Source: CAYXDR01 sp046498185
GTDB lineage: Bacteria; Desulfobacterota; DSM-4660; Desulfatiglandales; Desulfatiglandaceae
Assembly: GCA_046498185.1 (NCBI GenBank)
Contig: JAWOBE010000138.1
Coordinates: 1 to 54,656 of the forward strand
Length of the DNA: 54,656 nt
Direction: 5' to 3'
The position numbers and the translations under genes are program-made. The notes under the pieces are model-generated. The model was not told where the DNA came from and did not search any database. It saw only the letters and a list, made by a program, of their open reading frames with translations. Positions 43,590 through 50,645 of the stretch are shown piece by piece. The number at the start of each line of letters is the position of its first letter. The stretch's first letter is position 1.

Positions 43590-44399
43590 ATGGTTATCGA
43601 TCTGGAGGCATTTAAACCTGCTTACGAGAAATGGGTGGAAGAAAGCCTCCCGGATTATGAGGCTGGTAATTTGAAGGATATTATAACGAAGTATCCCTTT
43701 ATTGTCTCCGATGGTATTCCCTGGACCCGGTATAAAGGGCTCCCCTCGGAGCAGACCTTTGCGTTGGTGACAAGCGGCGGACTTTATCTCCGAGACAAGC
43801 AGCCGCCCTTCGACATCCGCTCCATCCATGGGGATCCATCTTTTCGGGAGATCCCCAGGACCGTGCGCCAGGAGGAGATAGGCATCGCTCATGCCCATTA
43901 CGATCACAGCCTGGCGGAGCAGGATATAAACACGATCTTCCCCATTCACCGCTTGATTGAACTCGAAAAGGAAGGCGTTATCGGCAGGGTGGCGGACACG
44001 CATTACAGCTTCAGCTATGTAAACGATGTCGCCACACTGGTGACGAAGACATTTCCTGATTTCCTTTCGCGGATCAAAGGGGAGGGGGTGGACGTGCTTT
44101 TGCTGGTTCCGGTTTGACCGAAGTGTCATCAGACCGTCGGTCTGATTCAGCGGATGGCCGAGGAGGCGGGATTTCCGACCATCTCCATGGGCAACGCGCC
44201 CGACCGCATGGCGCACATTAAACCTCCACGGTCGCTCCTTGTAAAGTTCGCCCGCGGCTGCATGTTCGGGGAGCCGCGCAACGTTGAACGGCAACGGCGC
44301 ATTATTCTGGACGGGCTGGAAGCCTTGAAAAGCATGACGGAACCGGGGACGATCCAGGAGCTGCCGTATCGGTGGAAAAAGCCGGATCCATCGGTTTAG
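43590..44399 (+). CDS. Selenoprotein of the glycine/sarcosine/betaine/D-proline reductase B family (UGA read as Sec)
   Basis: An open frame of 175 codons ends at TGA (44115-44117) and continues in the same frame for 93 more codons to a TAG. Read through, it gives 269 residues with Sec176 in VLLLVPV-U-PKCHQTVGLIQR, a U-x-x-C redox motif. The part before it (HAHYDHSLAEQDINTIFPI) and the part after it (MAEEAGFPTISM, HIKPPRSLLVKF) both belong to the GrdB/PrdB-like family, in which this position is Sec or Cys. A SECIS-like hairpin follows the TGA. The substrate is unknown. Standard gene callers would split it into two. Confidence 0.88.
44128..44146 (+). promoter_or_regulatory. Bacterial SECIS-like hairpin
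   Basis: ATCAGACC and GGTCTGAT form a perfect 8-bp stem around GTC. The loop begins 18 nt after the TGA, within the spacing bacterial SelB requires, and the stem lies inside the coding sequence as usual for bacterial SECIS elements. Confidence 0.75.
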
Positions 44400-44408
44400 C
44401 CGGATTCC

Positions 44409-44700
44409 GTGAATCCTTTGAGTTGCAGGATTTCGGTCGAAGGGCTTGAAGCCGGCGTCTATCGTTACCGGCCGGTGAAGCATGCCATTGAGAGAGTGGC
44501 AGGCGGGGACATGCGGGATGCGCTTGCCGCCGCGGCTCTCGGGCAGGCATGGATGGCGGAGGCCCCGGTGAACATGGTGATCACAGCGGAATACGGGCGG
44601 GTTTGCGGCAAGTACGGAGACAGGGGGCGACGTTATGCCGTCATCGAAGCTGGCCACAATGTGTTCCCGAACGCTCCAGAAAATCATCGCGGTCCGGATT
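44409..44700 (+). pseudogene. Nitroreductase (SagB-type) fragment, middle part
   Basis: The frame encodes VEGLEAGVYRYRPVKH, then ALAAAALGQAWMAEAPVNMV and KYGDRGRRYAVIEAGH, which follow the central part of SagB-type FMN nitroreductases. The N-terminal domain is absent and the frame deteriorates after EAGH. A matching C-terminal piece lies at 48063-48170. The 259 bp up to the next gene (44709-44967) contain nothing I can support. Confidence 0.72.
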
Positions 44701-44967
44701 GTCCATGAATATGCTGCGGCCTTCAATTCCCCTCGCCATCTGGTGATGCAGCGCACCCGGCGGCCTATTCGAGCTTTCCTTTGCATGGACAGCCGATATC
44801 ATGCTGCGGTGTGGCTGAGAATATGAAAATTTAAAGGGCGTCCCCATCTCCATATATTGCGATGAATGTCCGGTGCTCAAAAAGGCTTTGGACAAGGAAG
44901 ACCCCTGTTACCCTCTACCCACGGACAATAAATGATCGGACAGGCCTGAAATCCCTTGTCTCCCCGT

Positions 44968-45429
44968 TCACAACGGCCCCATTTCCCTCCGGATTTGGTT
45001 GACGGCCTGGTCCAAAGACTGAAGGAATCGTGAGCGGTCCCGTTTGTTGAACGGCCGCGGGCCCCCGGTAATTTCACCCAACTCCCGCAGCTCTGAGAGG
45101 AGGTTGCGGGTTGCAAGGGCAGAACCCATGTTGTCGTCTGAGAATAGTTTCCCCGTTGGTGCAAGGACATGGGCGCCTTTTGCAATGCATCGGGCTGCGA
45201 GGGGTATGTCCGCGGTGATAACGATGTCGGTCGGCTCCACCTGGTCGACAATCCAGTTGTCGGCTGCGTCCATGCCCTGGCCGACAACCTTCAGGCCTAT
45301 GTTCATCCCATCCGGGATCCGCATCCTTGCCCCTGCGACCAGCGTGACGCCCAGCTTGTAGCGATGAGCCACTCGATAGACCTCCGATTTTACGGGGCAG
45401 GCGTCCGCGTCCACGAAAATATGCAACAA
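44968..45429 (-). CDS. UPF0178/YaiI (DUF188) family protein
   Basis: The protein has 153 residues. It starts HIFVDADACPVKSEVYRVA and contains the block TDIVITADIPLAARCIAKGA and DNMGSALATRNLLSELRE, all typical of YaiI/YqxD proteins, which have a PIN-like nuclease fold of unknown role. The start is a TTG with AGGAG 7 nt upstream. It is probably co-transcribed with the upstream YwbE-like gene. Confidence 0.9.
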   Translation of the reverse strand: MLHIFVDADACPVKSEVYRVAHRYKLGVTLVAGARMRIPDGMNIGLKVVGQGMDAADNWIVDQVEPTDIVITADIPLAARCIAKGAHVLAPTGKLFSDDNMGSALATRNLLSELRELGEITGGPRPFNKRDRSRFLQSLDQAVNQIRREMGPL

Positions 45430-45442
45430 TCCATCTCTCCTA

Positions 45443-45655
45443 TCAAATCTCGCGCTGAGGGATGATCTCCTTCACACGGCCAACCACCCCGCTTTCCAGG
45501 CGTACCTTTATGCCGTGGGGGTGGGTGGCGGAACGCGTCAGGATCGTAAGTACAATGCCTTGCATCAGTCTTCCGGAACTCTGGTGCTGTTTTTGCACGA
45601 CCTGCACCCGATCCCCGGGTTTGATGTCGGTCCGTTTTCTATTGTCCATTTTCAT
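45443..45655 (-). CDS. YwbE family protein (DUF2196)
   Basis: This small basic protein has 70 residues: DIKPGDRVQVVQKQHQSSG, GIVLTILTRSATHPHGIKVR and GVVGRVKEI. The pattern is that of YwbE, a conserved protein of unknown function with a KOW/SH3-like appearance. A second ATG two codons in is an alternative start. It precedes the YaiI-like gene by 13 bp. Confidence 0.87.
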   Translation of the reverse strand: MKMDNRKRTDIKPGDRVQVVQKQHQSSGRLMQGIVLTILTRSATHPHGIKVRLESGVVGRVKEIIPQREI

Positions 45656-45840
45656 CCACTATAAAAAGTTCCATCGCTCCTTCTGGCTGACGATACCCAT
45701 TCCCCTCTGTCCATAACGATCGGACCCCCGCAAACATCCCTCATTCCATTCCCGGTACCGGTCTTCAAATAATCCGAAATAGGCCCCCGTTTGAACCCAC
45801 TACCATTAACTTAAGGCGTGTGTTTAGACTCTTTGACTGT

Positions 45841-45867
45841 AACTTCTCCGCAACGTGCGGAGAAGTT
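45841..45867. repeat. Perfect 12-bp stem hairpin before the transposase relic
   Basis: AACTTCTCCGCA and its complement flank ACG, followed by TTT on the plus strand. It is probably the outward terminator or end structure of the degraded insertion sequence, or a stand-alone terminator. It sits in the 320-bp gap 45656-45975, which holds nothing else recognised. Confidence 0.5.
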
Positions 45868-45975
45868 TTGGTGATAAAGTACAGTATTTTTTGCACATTT
45901 GATGACAGGTAGGCCCTTGCTGGTGCATACTTGGGTTTGCCAAAAACCAAGAACACCAAAAACAAGGAGCTACCC

Positions 45976-46091
45976 ATGAACAAAGATACCACAAGTGAGG
46001 GAGCAGGGAAAGAATTGGGAAAGGTGATTCACATTGATGAGGGCAAGATAGAGGATCACCTGGGGCAAATGGTTCGAAAGAGCGTTGATGA
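45976..46091 (+). pseudogene. IS256-family transposase, 5' fragment
   Basis: The frame encodes MNKDTTSEGAGKELGK and VIHIDEGKIEDHLGQMVR, which follow the N-terminus of mutator-type (IS256) transposases. Similarity stops after about 38 residues, so the catalytic DDE region is absent. AAGGAG precedes the ATG. The open frame runs on to 46428 through unrelated relics. Confidence 0.7.
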
Positions 46092-46245
46092 GCCCGCTAT
46101 GAGTTTGAAGAGAGGACTCTGGCCCAATTGGACCGATATCTTGTTGATTCACGACTATCCATTGAACAAAAGATCCCTCCCGCCTTCATCGATCAATGGC
46201 TCTCAAGCCAGGATTGTCAATATTTTTCCGTCCAGGAATCCCTTC
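46092..46245 (+). pseudogene. Tyrosine-recombinase N-terminal fragment
   Basis: In another frame the sequence reads ARYEFEERTLAQLDRYLV and IPPAFIDQWLSSQD, resembling the SAM-like N-terminal arm of XerD/phage-type integrases. No catalytic R-H-R-Y domain follows. The call is by pattern only. Confidence 0.45.
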
Positions 46246-46329
46246 ACAGCTCGGAAGCGATTGATGGTACGTGTCCGTTGGCGCGTACCCGCATGTAACG
46301 GATGGCGCTTGGGTGCCGACTTCAGCGCA
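46246..46329 (+). pseudogene. higBA relic with internal deletion
   Basis: Bases 46248-46269 match higB (49525-49546) with one mismatch, and 46272-46329 match the last codons and 3' flank of higA (50045-50102) with about four mismatches. The rest of both genes is missing, so this is a deletion copy joined inside the two genes. Confidence 0.65.
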
Positions 46330-46420
46330 TATGTGCACATTTGTAAAGGATCAAGGCCTGTAACATACAATGTCTGCAGGCCGTGTCAAATTTTCTGTTT
46401 GAAACCAGGAGGTCGAATCC

Positions 46421-46522
46421 ATGAGTAAACGGGTAAAAAGGCGAATGCAGGCAGATACGGGTTTCACAAAACGCATAGATGAGCTATCTTTCATATTGAA
46501 TAGGAGTCAAAGGCAGAGCTGA
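46421..46522 (+). CDS. Short ORF with strong ribosome site, unrecognised
   Basis: It encodes 33 residues, very basic (begins MSKRVKRRMQADTGFTKRI). AGGAGG lies 8 nt upstream of the ATG. It may be a truncated gene start left by rearrangement. No homologue is recognised. Confidence 0.3.
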   Translation: MSKRVKRRMQADTGFTKRIDELSFILNRSQRQS

Positions 46523-46544
46523 TAAAACCGGAAGAAGTAGCACG

Positions 46545-46638
46545 CCTGCCTCATCGGCCTCGGGGTCGGTATGGGGGTCGAAAAGGGCACCGATCACCTT
46601 CCGATACCGATGCCGATAGCGACCCCGACCCCGAATAA
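46545..46638. repeat. Palindromic element copy C, core only
   Basis: The CGGGGTCGG / CCGATACCGATGCC core of copies A and B is present in the orientation of A, but the TTGATGGCCTCG ends are missing. Confidence 0.7.
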
Positions 46639-46794
46639 ACCCGGGATAAACTGCGGCCGGGATGCAGAAGTTGTTGAAAAAACAGCATTCGCCGATACAT
46701 ACTTGTGTCGGGAAATGACAAAAAGCAACGTTTTTTTACTTTTTACGGTTTTATCATATCATGGTGCAACGTAACAGAATAGGGAGAGAATAGC

Positions 46795-46989
46795 ATGGAT
46801 AAAACATGGAATGCTGACGAGATCCGAATCGGTTTTCATCCGGAGGGTTACCGCATAGACAAAACCGCCTCGCCGATGGATTTTTATACAAAATGGGAAA
46901 TTACCCCGGATGGCAAATGGATGAACCCGAAGCCCACATGCTTTGATTCCATGCCGCAGGAAGGTTGGCACCATGAAGAAGAAAAATGA
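46795..46989 (+). CDS. Small hypothetical protein (64 residues)
   Basis: GGGAGAG precedes the ATG by about 7 nt and the frame is clean. The sequence (MDKTWNADEIRIGFHPEGYR, later WEITPDGKWMNP) is rich in Trp and charged residues and has no membrane segment. I do not recognise a family. Its stop overlaps the ATG of the hydrolase stub (ATGA-like), so the two could be translated together. Confidence 0.45.
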   Translation: MDKTWNADEIRIGFHPEGYRIDKTASPMDFYTKWEITPDGKWMNPKPTCFDSMPQEGWHHEEEK

Positions 46990-47090
46990 ACGAAGCAAGC
47001 ATTGGGGATTGGGGGTTGCCCGGCGATCACCTGGACCGCGCCGCCAAATGGTACGGCGACGCCTGCGCGGTGCTCCAAGAGAACGGGTAG
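46986..47090 (+). pseudogene. 3' stub of the peptidoglycan hydrolase gene
   Basis: The frame from the ATG at 46986 reads into GDHLDRAAKWYGDACAVLQ, identical in frame to the end of the full hydrolase (GDHLDRAAKWYGDACAVLK). About 68 bp are shared (47022-47089). The sequence ends at a TAG instead of the original TGA. It is the third copy of this locus. Confidence 0.8.
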
Positions 47091-47091
47091 T

Positions 47092-48114
47092 GTGCTTTTG
47101 ACTTCTTACGCGTTCATCGTAAACCCCAGGGCAGGCAGGGGCATGGCACTTCCCAGAGCCAGGGCATTGTGTGCCGCCCTGGGAGGGGAAGATGCTGTCG
47201 AACTTTTTCAGACGACCGAACCCGGCTCGGGATCTGATCTGGCGGCATCGGCGGCTGGGTCCGTCGATCGTATTATCGCGGTAGGCGGTGACGGGACTTT
47301 GAACGAGGTTCTGAATGGGCTGGTTCAGGCAGGCCGGCTGCAGTCCGCGAAGCCCGCCATCGGAATGCTTCCCGCCGGGACGGGCAACGCGGCGGCTGGT
47401 GCATTGGGGTTGACAGCCAGCCCTCTCGCCATGGCGGCCGCTCTCAAGCGAGTAGATCCCGTACATCTTGATGCAGGGCGCGTGGTGGAATCAGGACGTG
47501 CATTTTTCCTCTGGCTCGGGGCGGGGGTGGATGCCGTGGTCATGCATGCGCTGAATGCAGCCCGTACCAATCGTATGGGCTTCGGTGGTATCCTGAGGCA
47601 GCTCCCCGGGATCATCCGGGTAGCGGCAGGATACCCGGAGCCGCCTATCAAGGTAGAGATGGACAATGCGGGGTATGGCCCCTACGCCGATGTGGTGGTG
47701 GCGAATTTCGGCAATCTCCCGTTAGGCCGGAGATTGACCGGTTCTGCTGATCCCAGGGACGGGTTTCTAAACGTGATCGGTGTCCCCAAGTGCACTCAGC
47801 TCCAGCGCGTGCTCCTGGGTATGCGCCTCATAGGCTCCACACTGGCTGAAGCCGGGGCGGTCCGGGAGTACTTTGCTGCAAGCATTTCGTTGACATCAGC
47901 CGGGGCGGTGCCTGTCCAGCTGGACGGTGAGCCTGCGGGTCATTTGCCGGCCACCATCGAGACGATACCGCGGGCGGTTTGCTTCCTCGGCACCCGTGCC
48001 GGAGGCGCTCACTCGCCTTTTTTGTTTCGGCTCAACAACCTCCACGCAGGGCGATCTATAGTTTCACCGGAATCGTGGGTGCCTTCCGCGACCGGGTCGT
48101 CATTGATACCATGA
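47092..48114 (+). CDS. Diacylglycerol/lipid kinase family protein (YegS/BmrU-like)
   Basis: This ATP-dependent lipid kinase has 340 residues. The nucleotide-binding blocks are AFIVNPRAGRG, IIAVGGDGTLNEVLNG and GMLPAGTGN; the second lobe contains LWLGAGVDAVVM and VQLDGEPAG. The start is probably the GTG at 47092, just after the hydrolase stub; its ribosome site is weak. The last 30 residues or so (from HSPFLFRLNN) lie beyond the usual end and read into DNA that in another frame encodes a nitroreductase fragment, so the native 3' end was probably lost. Confidence 0.88.
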   Translation: MLLTSYAFIVNPRAGRGMALPRARALCAALGGEDAVELFQTTEPGSGSDLAASAAGSVDRIIAVGGDGTLNEVLNGLVQAGRLQSAKPAIGMLPAGTGNAAAGALGLTASPLAMAAALKRVDPVHLDAGRVVESGRAFFLWLGAGVDAVVMHALNAARTNRMGFGGILRQLPGIIRVAAGYPEPPIKVEMDNAGYGPYADVVVANFGNLPLGRRLTGSADPRDGFLNVIGVPKCTQLQRVLLGMRLIGSTLAEAGAVREYFAASISLTSAGAVPVQLDGEPAGHLPATIETIPRAVCFLGTRAGGAHSPFLFRLNNLHAGRSIVSPESWVPSATGSSLIP

Positions 48115-48170
48115 AGATTCCCGGGTTCCATGAACCTCTTTTGATCATGCCGCTCGGCTATCCGGGATAA
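48063..48170 (+). pseudogene. Nitroreductase (SagB-type) fragment, C-terminal part
   Basis: The frame encodes TGIVGAFRDRVVIDT and HEPLLIMPLGYPG, the usual C-terminal block of SagB-type nitroreductases. It overlaps the lipid kinase end in another frame and continues the fragment at 44409-44700 nearly without loss. Confidence 0.6.
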
Positions 48171-48212
48171 ACGTTTCTTATGCAAACAGAGGGTACGAAA
48201 AGAAGGAACACC

Positions 48213-48602
48213 ATGATACGTGCTTTTGAATCATCGGACATGAATGATGTTCTGAATATCTGGCTGAAAGCGTCAATTGCGGCGCATGGCTTTGTTGAAG
48301 AAGAATTTTGGGAATCAAGAATCGATGATATGCGCGAAAAATATCTCCCAAACTCTGACACTTACGTCTTTTCTGAGAATGGAAGCATCCAGGGCTTTTT
48401 TTCGCTCCAGGGAGATTGGCTGGCGGCTATGTTTGTTTCTCCTGATGCCCAGCGTCAAGGCATTGGGCGAGGTTCACGAGTCAGAGTCGTTTTAAACGAT
48501 GTAAAAGCAGTTTTTCATCGGCCGCATCCTGAACGAATTACAGAAAAGTGTGCGATAAAATCAGTAAGAAGGTTTTTAAAAGAAGCAGGAGTCATATCAT
48601 GA
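48213..48602 (+). CDS. Chimeric ORF: GNAT acetyltransferase N-terminus fused to HicA toxin C-terminus
   Basis: Of 129 residues, the first 86 or so form a GNAT N-terminal half (MIRAFESSDMNDVLNIWLK, then AAMFVSPDAQRQGIGRG, the acetyl-CoA loop). From GSRVRVVLNDVKAVFHRPHP to AIKSVRRFLKEAGV the sequence follows the C-terminal half of HicA-family mRNA interferases. The join lies at GRGS, present in both families. AAGGA lies 5 nt before the ATG. The stop overlaps the hicB ATG, so the chimera has inherited the toxin's place. Activity of either half is doubtful. Confidence 0.8.
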   Translation: MIRAFESSDMNDVLNIWLKASIAAHGFVEEEFWESRIDDMREKYLPNSDTYVFSENGSIQGFFSLQGDWLAAMFVSPDAQRQGIGRGSRVRVVLNDVKAVFHRPHPERITEKCAIKSVRRFLKEAGVIS

Positions 48603-48943
48603 TGGAATATAAAGGATATTCTGGTAAAGTTGAATTTGATGATGAGGCAAATATTTTTTATGGTGAAGTCATTAATTTGCGGGATGTCGTAACCTTTCAA
48701 GGTGAAACAGTCAACGAATTACGCAAAGCTTTTCGGGATTCTATTGACGATTATCTTGATTTTTGTGCATCACGTGGGGAAGAACCTGAAAAACCATATT
48801 CTGGTAAATTTGTTGTTCGCGTCGATCCTGAACTTCACAAAATCATTTCAATAGAAGCAAAAAAGACTGGAAAAAGCCTTAACGCATGGGTTTCTGATAG
48901 TCTAACTAAAATTATCCATGAAAATAAACAACCATGCAATTAA
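48599..48943 (+). CDS. hicB: HicB-type antitoxin
   Basis: The protein has 114 residues. The degenerate RNase-H-like N-terminal domain is YSGKVEFDDEANIFYGEVIN with VTFQGETVNELRKAF, and the C-terminal DNA-binding part is FVVRVDPELHKIISIEAKK, an RHH/Arc-like segment. AGGAG lies 7 nt before the ATG at 48599; a second ATG follows immediately. The protein looks complete although its HicA partner is truncated and fused. Confidence 0.9.
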   Translation: MMEYKGYSGKVEFDDEANIFYGEVINLRDVVTFQGETVNELRKAFRDSIDDYLDFCASRGEEPEKPYSGKFVVRVDPELHKIISIEAKKTGKSLNAWVSDSLTKIIHENKQPCN

Positions 48944-49405
48944 TCCAGCCCTGGCTAGTTTCCATCCGGAAATGGTCCTTTTGCCCAATCCCCCGACTGA
49001 AGTCGGGACAAGTCTGCGTCACACTACGGTCTTTCTTGTGCCTGCCTGTGCCGACACGGCAGACAGGCGCAAGTCCTTGTTTTCTTCGCACCGCTTCGGG
49101 TGCTCAGTCCCCACTGCTTCGCAGCGGGTCCCCGGTTTCTTCGAAAAGACAACCGAAAATTGACCCCCTCCGATAACCCAATTTTGACCCCCCCTGTGTT
49201 TAGGGTGTACCCCGGGTTGGGGGAAGGGCCATCAGCAACGGCATAAAGTGTCTATGGTGTCTTTCGTGCCATGCGACATTTTTATAACGTCAGATTCCAT
49301 CGGACAACCTGCCGGGGCATTCCCTGACTTGCAAGATTTAGAATATCTGTATGTTGTTTTGGAACCAACGCCTAATAAGCCGCGCGCTATACATAAATTT
49401 TCCGT
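48944..49405. other. Repeat-rich gap between hicB and higBA
   Basis: It contains the inverted copy of the 28-bp stretch at 36928 (48963-48990), a 7-bp hairpin (CCCGACT/AGTCGGG), a long imperfect hairpin at 49035-49073, and two copies of (A/T)TTGACCCCC at about 49158-49192 that look like insertion-sequence end motifs. No coding frame is supported on either strand. Confidence 0.5.
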
Positions 49406-49434
49406 TTGACATATTACGAACTCCATAATACTTT
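49406..49434 (+). promoter_or_regulatory. Promoter of higBA
   Basis: TTGACA, 17 bp, TACTTT, only 7 bp before the higB ATG. ATATTA and TAATAC between the boxes form a loose inverted repeat that could be the HigA operator. Confidence 0.4.
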
Positions 49435-49440
49435 AGGTGT

Positions 49441-49719
49441 ATGATAAAGTCTTTTGCCTGCAAAGACACTGAAGAACTGTTCAACGACAAAAGGGTGCAG
49501 CGTTTCCAGTCCATTGAGAGACAGGCTCGGAAGCGACTGATGGTACTTCATGCCGCGCCAAGTTTGAATGCGTTAATGCTGAATCCGGGAAATAGGTTTC
49601 ATGCTTTGAAGGGCAAAAGGCAAGAGCAATATGCTATCCGTATTAATAAACAATGGCGAGCCTGTTTTGAATGGCATGATGGTAATGCCTTTAACGTGGC
49701 TATCGTCGATTATCATTGA
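49441..49719 (+). CDS. higB: HigB toxin (RelE/ParE superfamily)
   Basis: The protein has 92 residues: IKSFACKDTEELFNDKRVQR, then RKRLMVLHAAPSLNALM and GKRQEQYAIRINKQWRACFEW, which is the classical ribosome-dependent mRNase HigB pattern with the basic C-terminal strand intact. It precedes its antitoxin by 9 bp in the usual reversed (toxin first) order. Pieces of a second and third higB are at 46248 and 53609. Confidence 0.93.
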   Translation: MIKSFACKDTEELFNDKRVQRFQSIERQARKRLMVLHAAPSLNALMLNPGNRFHALKGKRQEQYAIRINKQWRACFEWHDGNAFNVAIVDYH

Positions 49720-49728
49720 GGTGAAAAC

Positions 49729-50061
49729 ATGAGCAATAACGATTTGCTTGAACCCATTGCGCCAGGTGAAATTTTACGGGAAGATTTCATGGAACCCTTG
49801 GGGATAAGCATCAACAAATTGTCACGAGATCTTGCGGTTCCCGCGAACAGAATAAGTGAGATTGTAAACGGCAAGAGGCGTATTTCTGCTGATACTGCGC
49901 TCAGGCTGGAAAGATATTTTGGAGTTGAAGCGCTGTTTTGGCTGAATCTTCAGTCTGAATATGATCTACGGGTAATGAAACGTAAAATTGGGTCGGACAT
50001 TGAACAACGGATATTTCCTGTTAATAAGACTTCAGTTCCTTCAATGTCCGTTGGCGCGTAA
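49729..50061 (+). CDS. higA: HigA antitoxin (XRE-family HTH)
   Basis: The protein has 110 residues. The HTH is in ISINKLSRDLAVPANRISEI, with VNGKRRISADTALRLERYFG completing the family motif and ALFWLNLQSEYDLR following. It should neutralise HigB and repress the operon. The final residues are encoded inside a repeat shared with 46272-46329. Confidence 0.93.
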   Translation: MSNNDLLEPIAPGEILREDFMEPLGISINKLSRDLAVPANRISEIVNGKRRISADTALRLERYFGVEALFWLNLQSEYDLRVMKRKIGSDIEQRIFPVNKTSVPSMSVGA

Positions 50062-50102
50062 CGGCATGTAACGGATGGCGCTTGCGCGCCGACTTCAGCG
50101 CG
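50045..50102. repeat. 58-bp repeat at the higA 3' end
   Basis: About 93% identical to 46272-46329. It covers the last higA codons and about 40 bp downstream, and contains GC-rich short inverted segments (GCGCTTGCGCGCC). Confidence 0.65.
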
Positions 50103-50460
50103 TCCCTTTGCCTTTGTGCCGGATTGTAAAAAGAAGCAGCAAAAACCAGGCGGCGCCAATTCCTGCACCAACCCTGGTGTTGAGAATCCAGACGGTGATG
50201 GAGGTGAAGACCAGGGCGATTGCGATGCCGAGAAAGGCCCTGCTGACCAGAAGAACCCAGTATGAATTGATCAGCATACCAGCCCCGCCGGATAAACCAT
50301 AACCGATTAAACCAACGACGTAGGGTCGTTTTACCCCTGTTCGATCAATGATTATACCCATCAAAGGGCTGGAAATCGCCATGAACAGACGATTGGTCAT
50401 ATGCAAAAATCCATCTTTCATTTCTAGCCTATTCTCCATCCGGAAATGCCGGATGGGCAC
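50095..50460 (-). pseudogene. MFS transporter fragment
   Basis: This open frame of 121 codons encodes about four membrane helices, with MFS motif A (GIIIDRTGVKRPYVVG) and the later SRAFLGIAIAL. It lacks the first helix and the whole C-terminal half; both ends run into repeats. It is not related closely to the intact transporter at 35424 as far as can be judged by eye. Confidence 0.7.
50438..50454. repeat. CCGGAAATG palindrome, copy 4
   Basis: Exact ATCCGGAAATGCCGGAT, at the edge of the MFS fragment. Confidence 0.7.
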
Positions 50461-50506
50461 AAGTTAAAAAAAATTGATTATAAAAGAATATCACCGTGTG
50501 ACAATT

Positions 50507-50535
50507 TTTTGTTGATTATCCGGAAACAATATAAT
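50507..50535 (+). promoter_or_regulatory. Possible promoter of the Fe-S protein gene
   Basis: TTTTGT, 17 bp, TATAAT, in a very AT-rich stretch about 110 nt upstream of the ATG. GGAAT-AAT-ATTCC and AATCAT/ATGATT inverted repeats lie between it and the gene and could be operators. Confidence 0.35.
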
Positions 50536-50645
50536 TACTTGTTATATATATGTATATACTTTACTTTTTTGAAATCGTATGGAATAATATTCCAATTAAA
50601 ATCATGTTGATCAAAATGATTGTTTAACCAAGGAGAGTGAGAGAA

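Noticed and set aside
44115..44117. Treating the TGA as a real stop, giving two separate genes or a pseudogene
   Set aside because: The frame continues with conserved family sequence, U-x-x-C fits, and a SECIS-like hairpin is correctly placed.
43482..44786. Minus-strand open frame of 434 codons across the selenoprotein region
   Set aside because: It is a shadow of GC-biased coding DNA; the plus strand encodes a recognisable family on both sides of the TGA.
46759..47466. Minus-strand open frame of 235 codons
   Set aside because: It covers the hydrolase stub and lipid kinase start, has no motif and no ribosome site.
49232..49426. Minus-strand ORF of 64 codons before higB
   Set aside because: It runs against the higBA promoter, has no ribosome site and no recognised domain.
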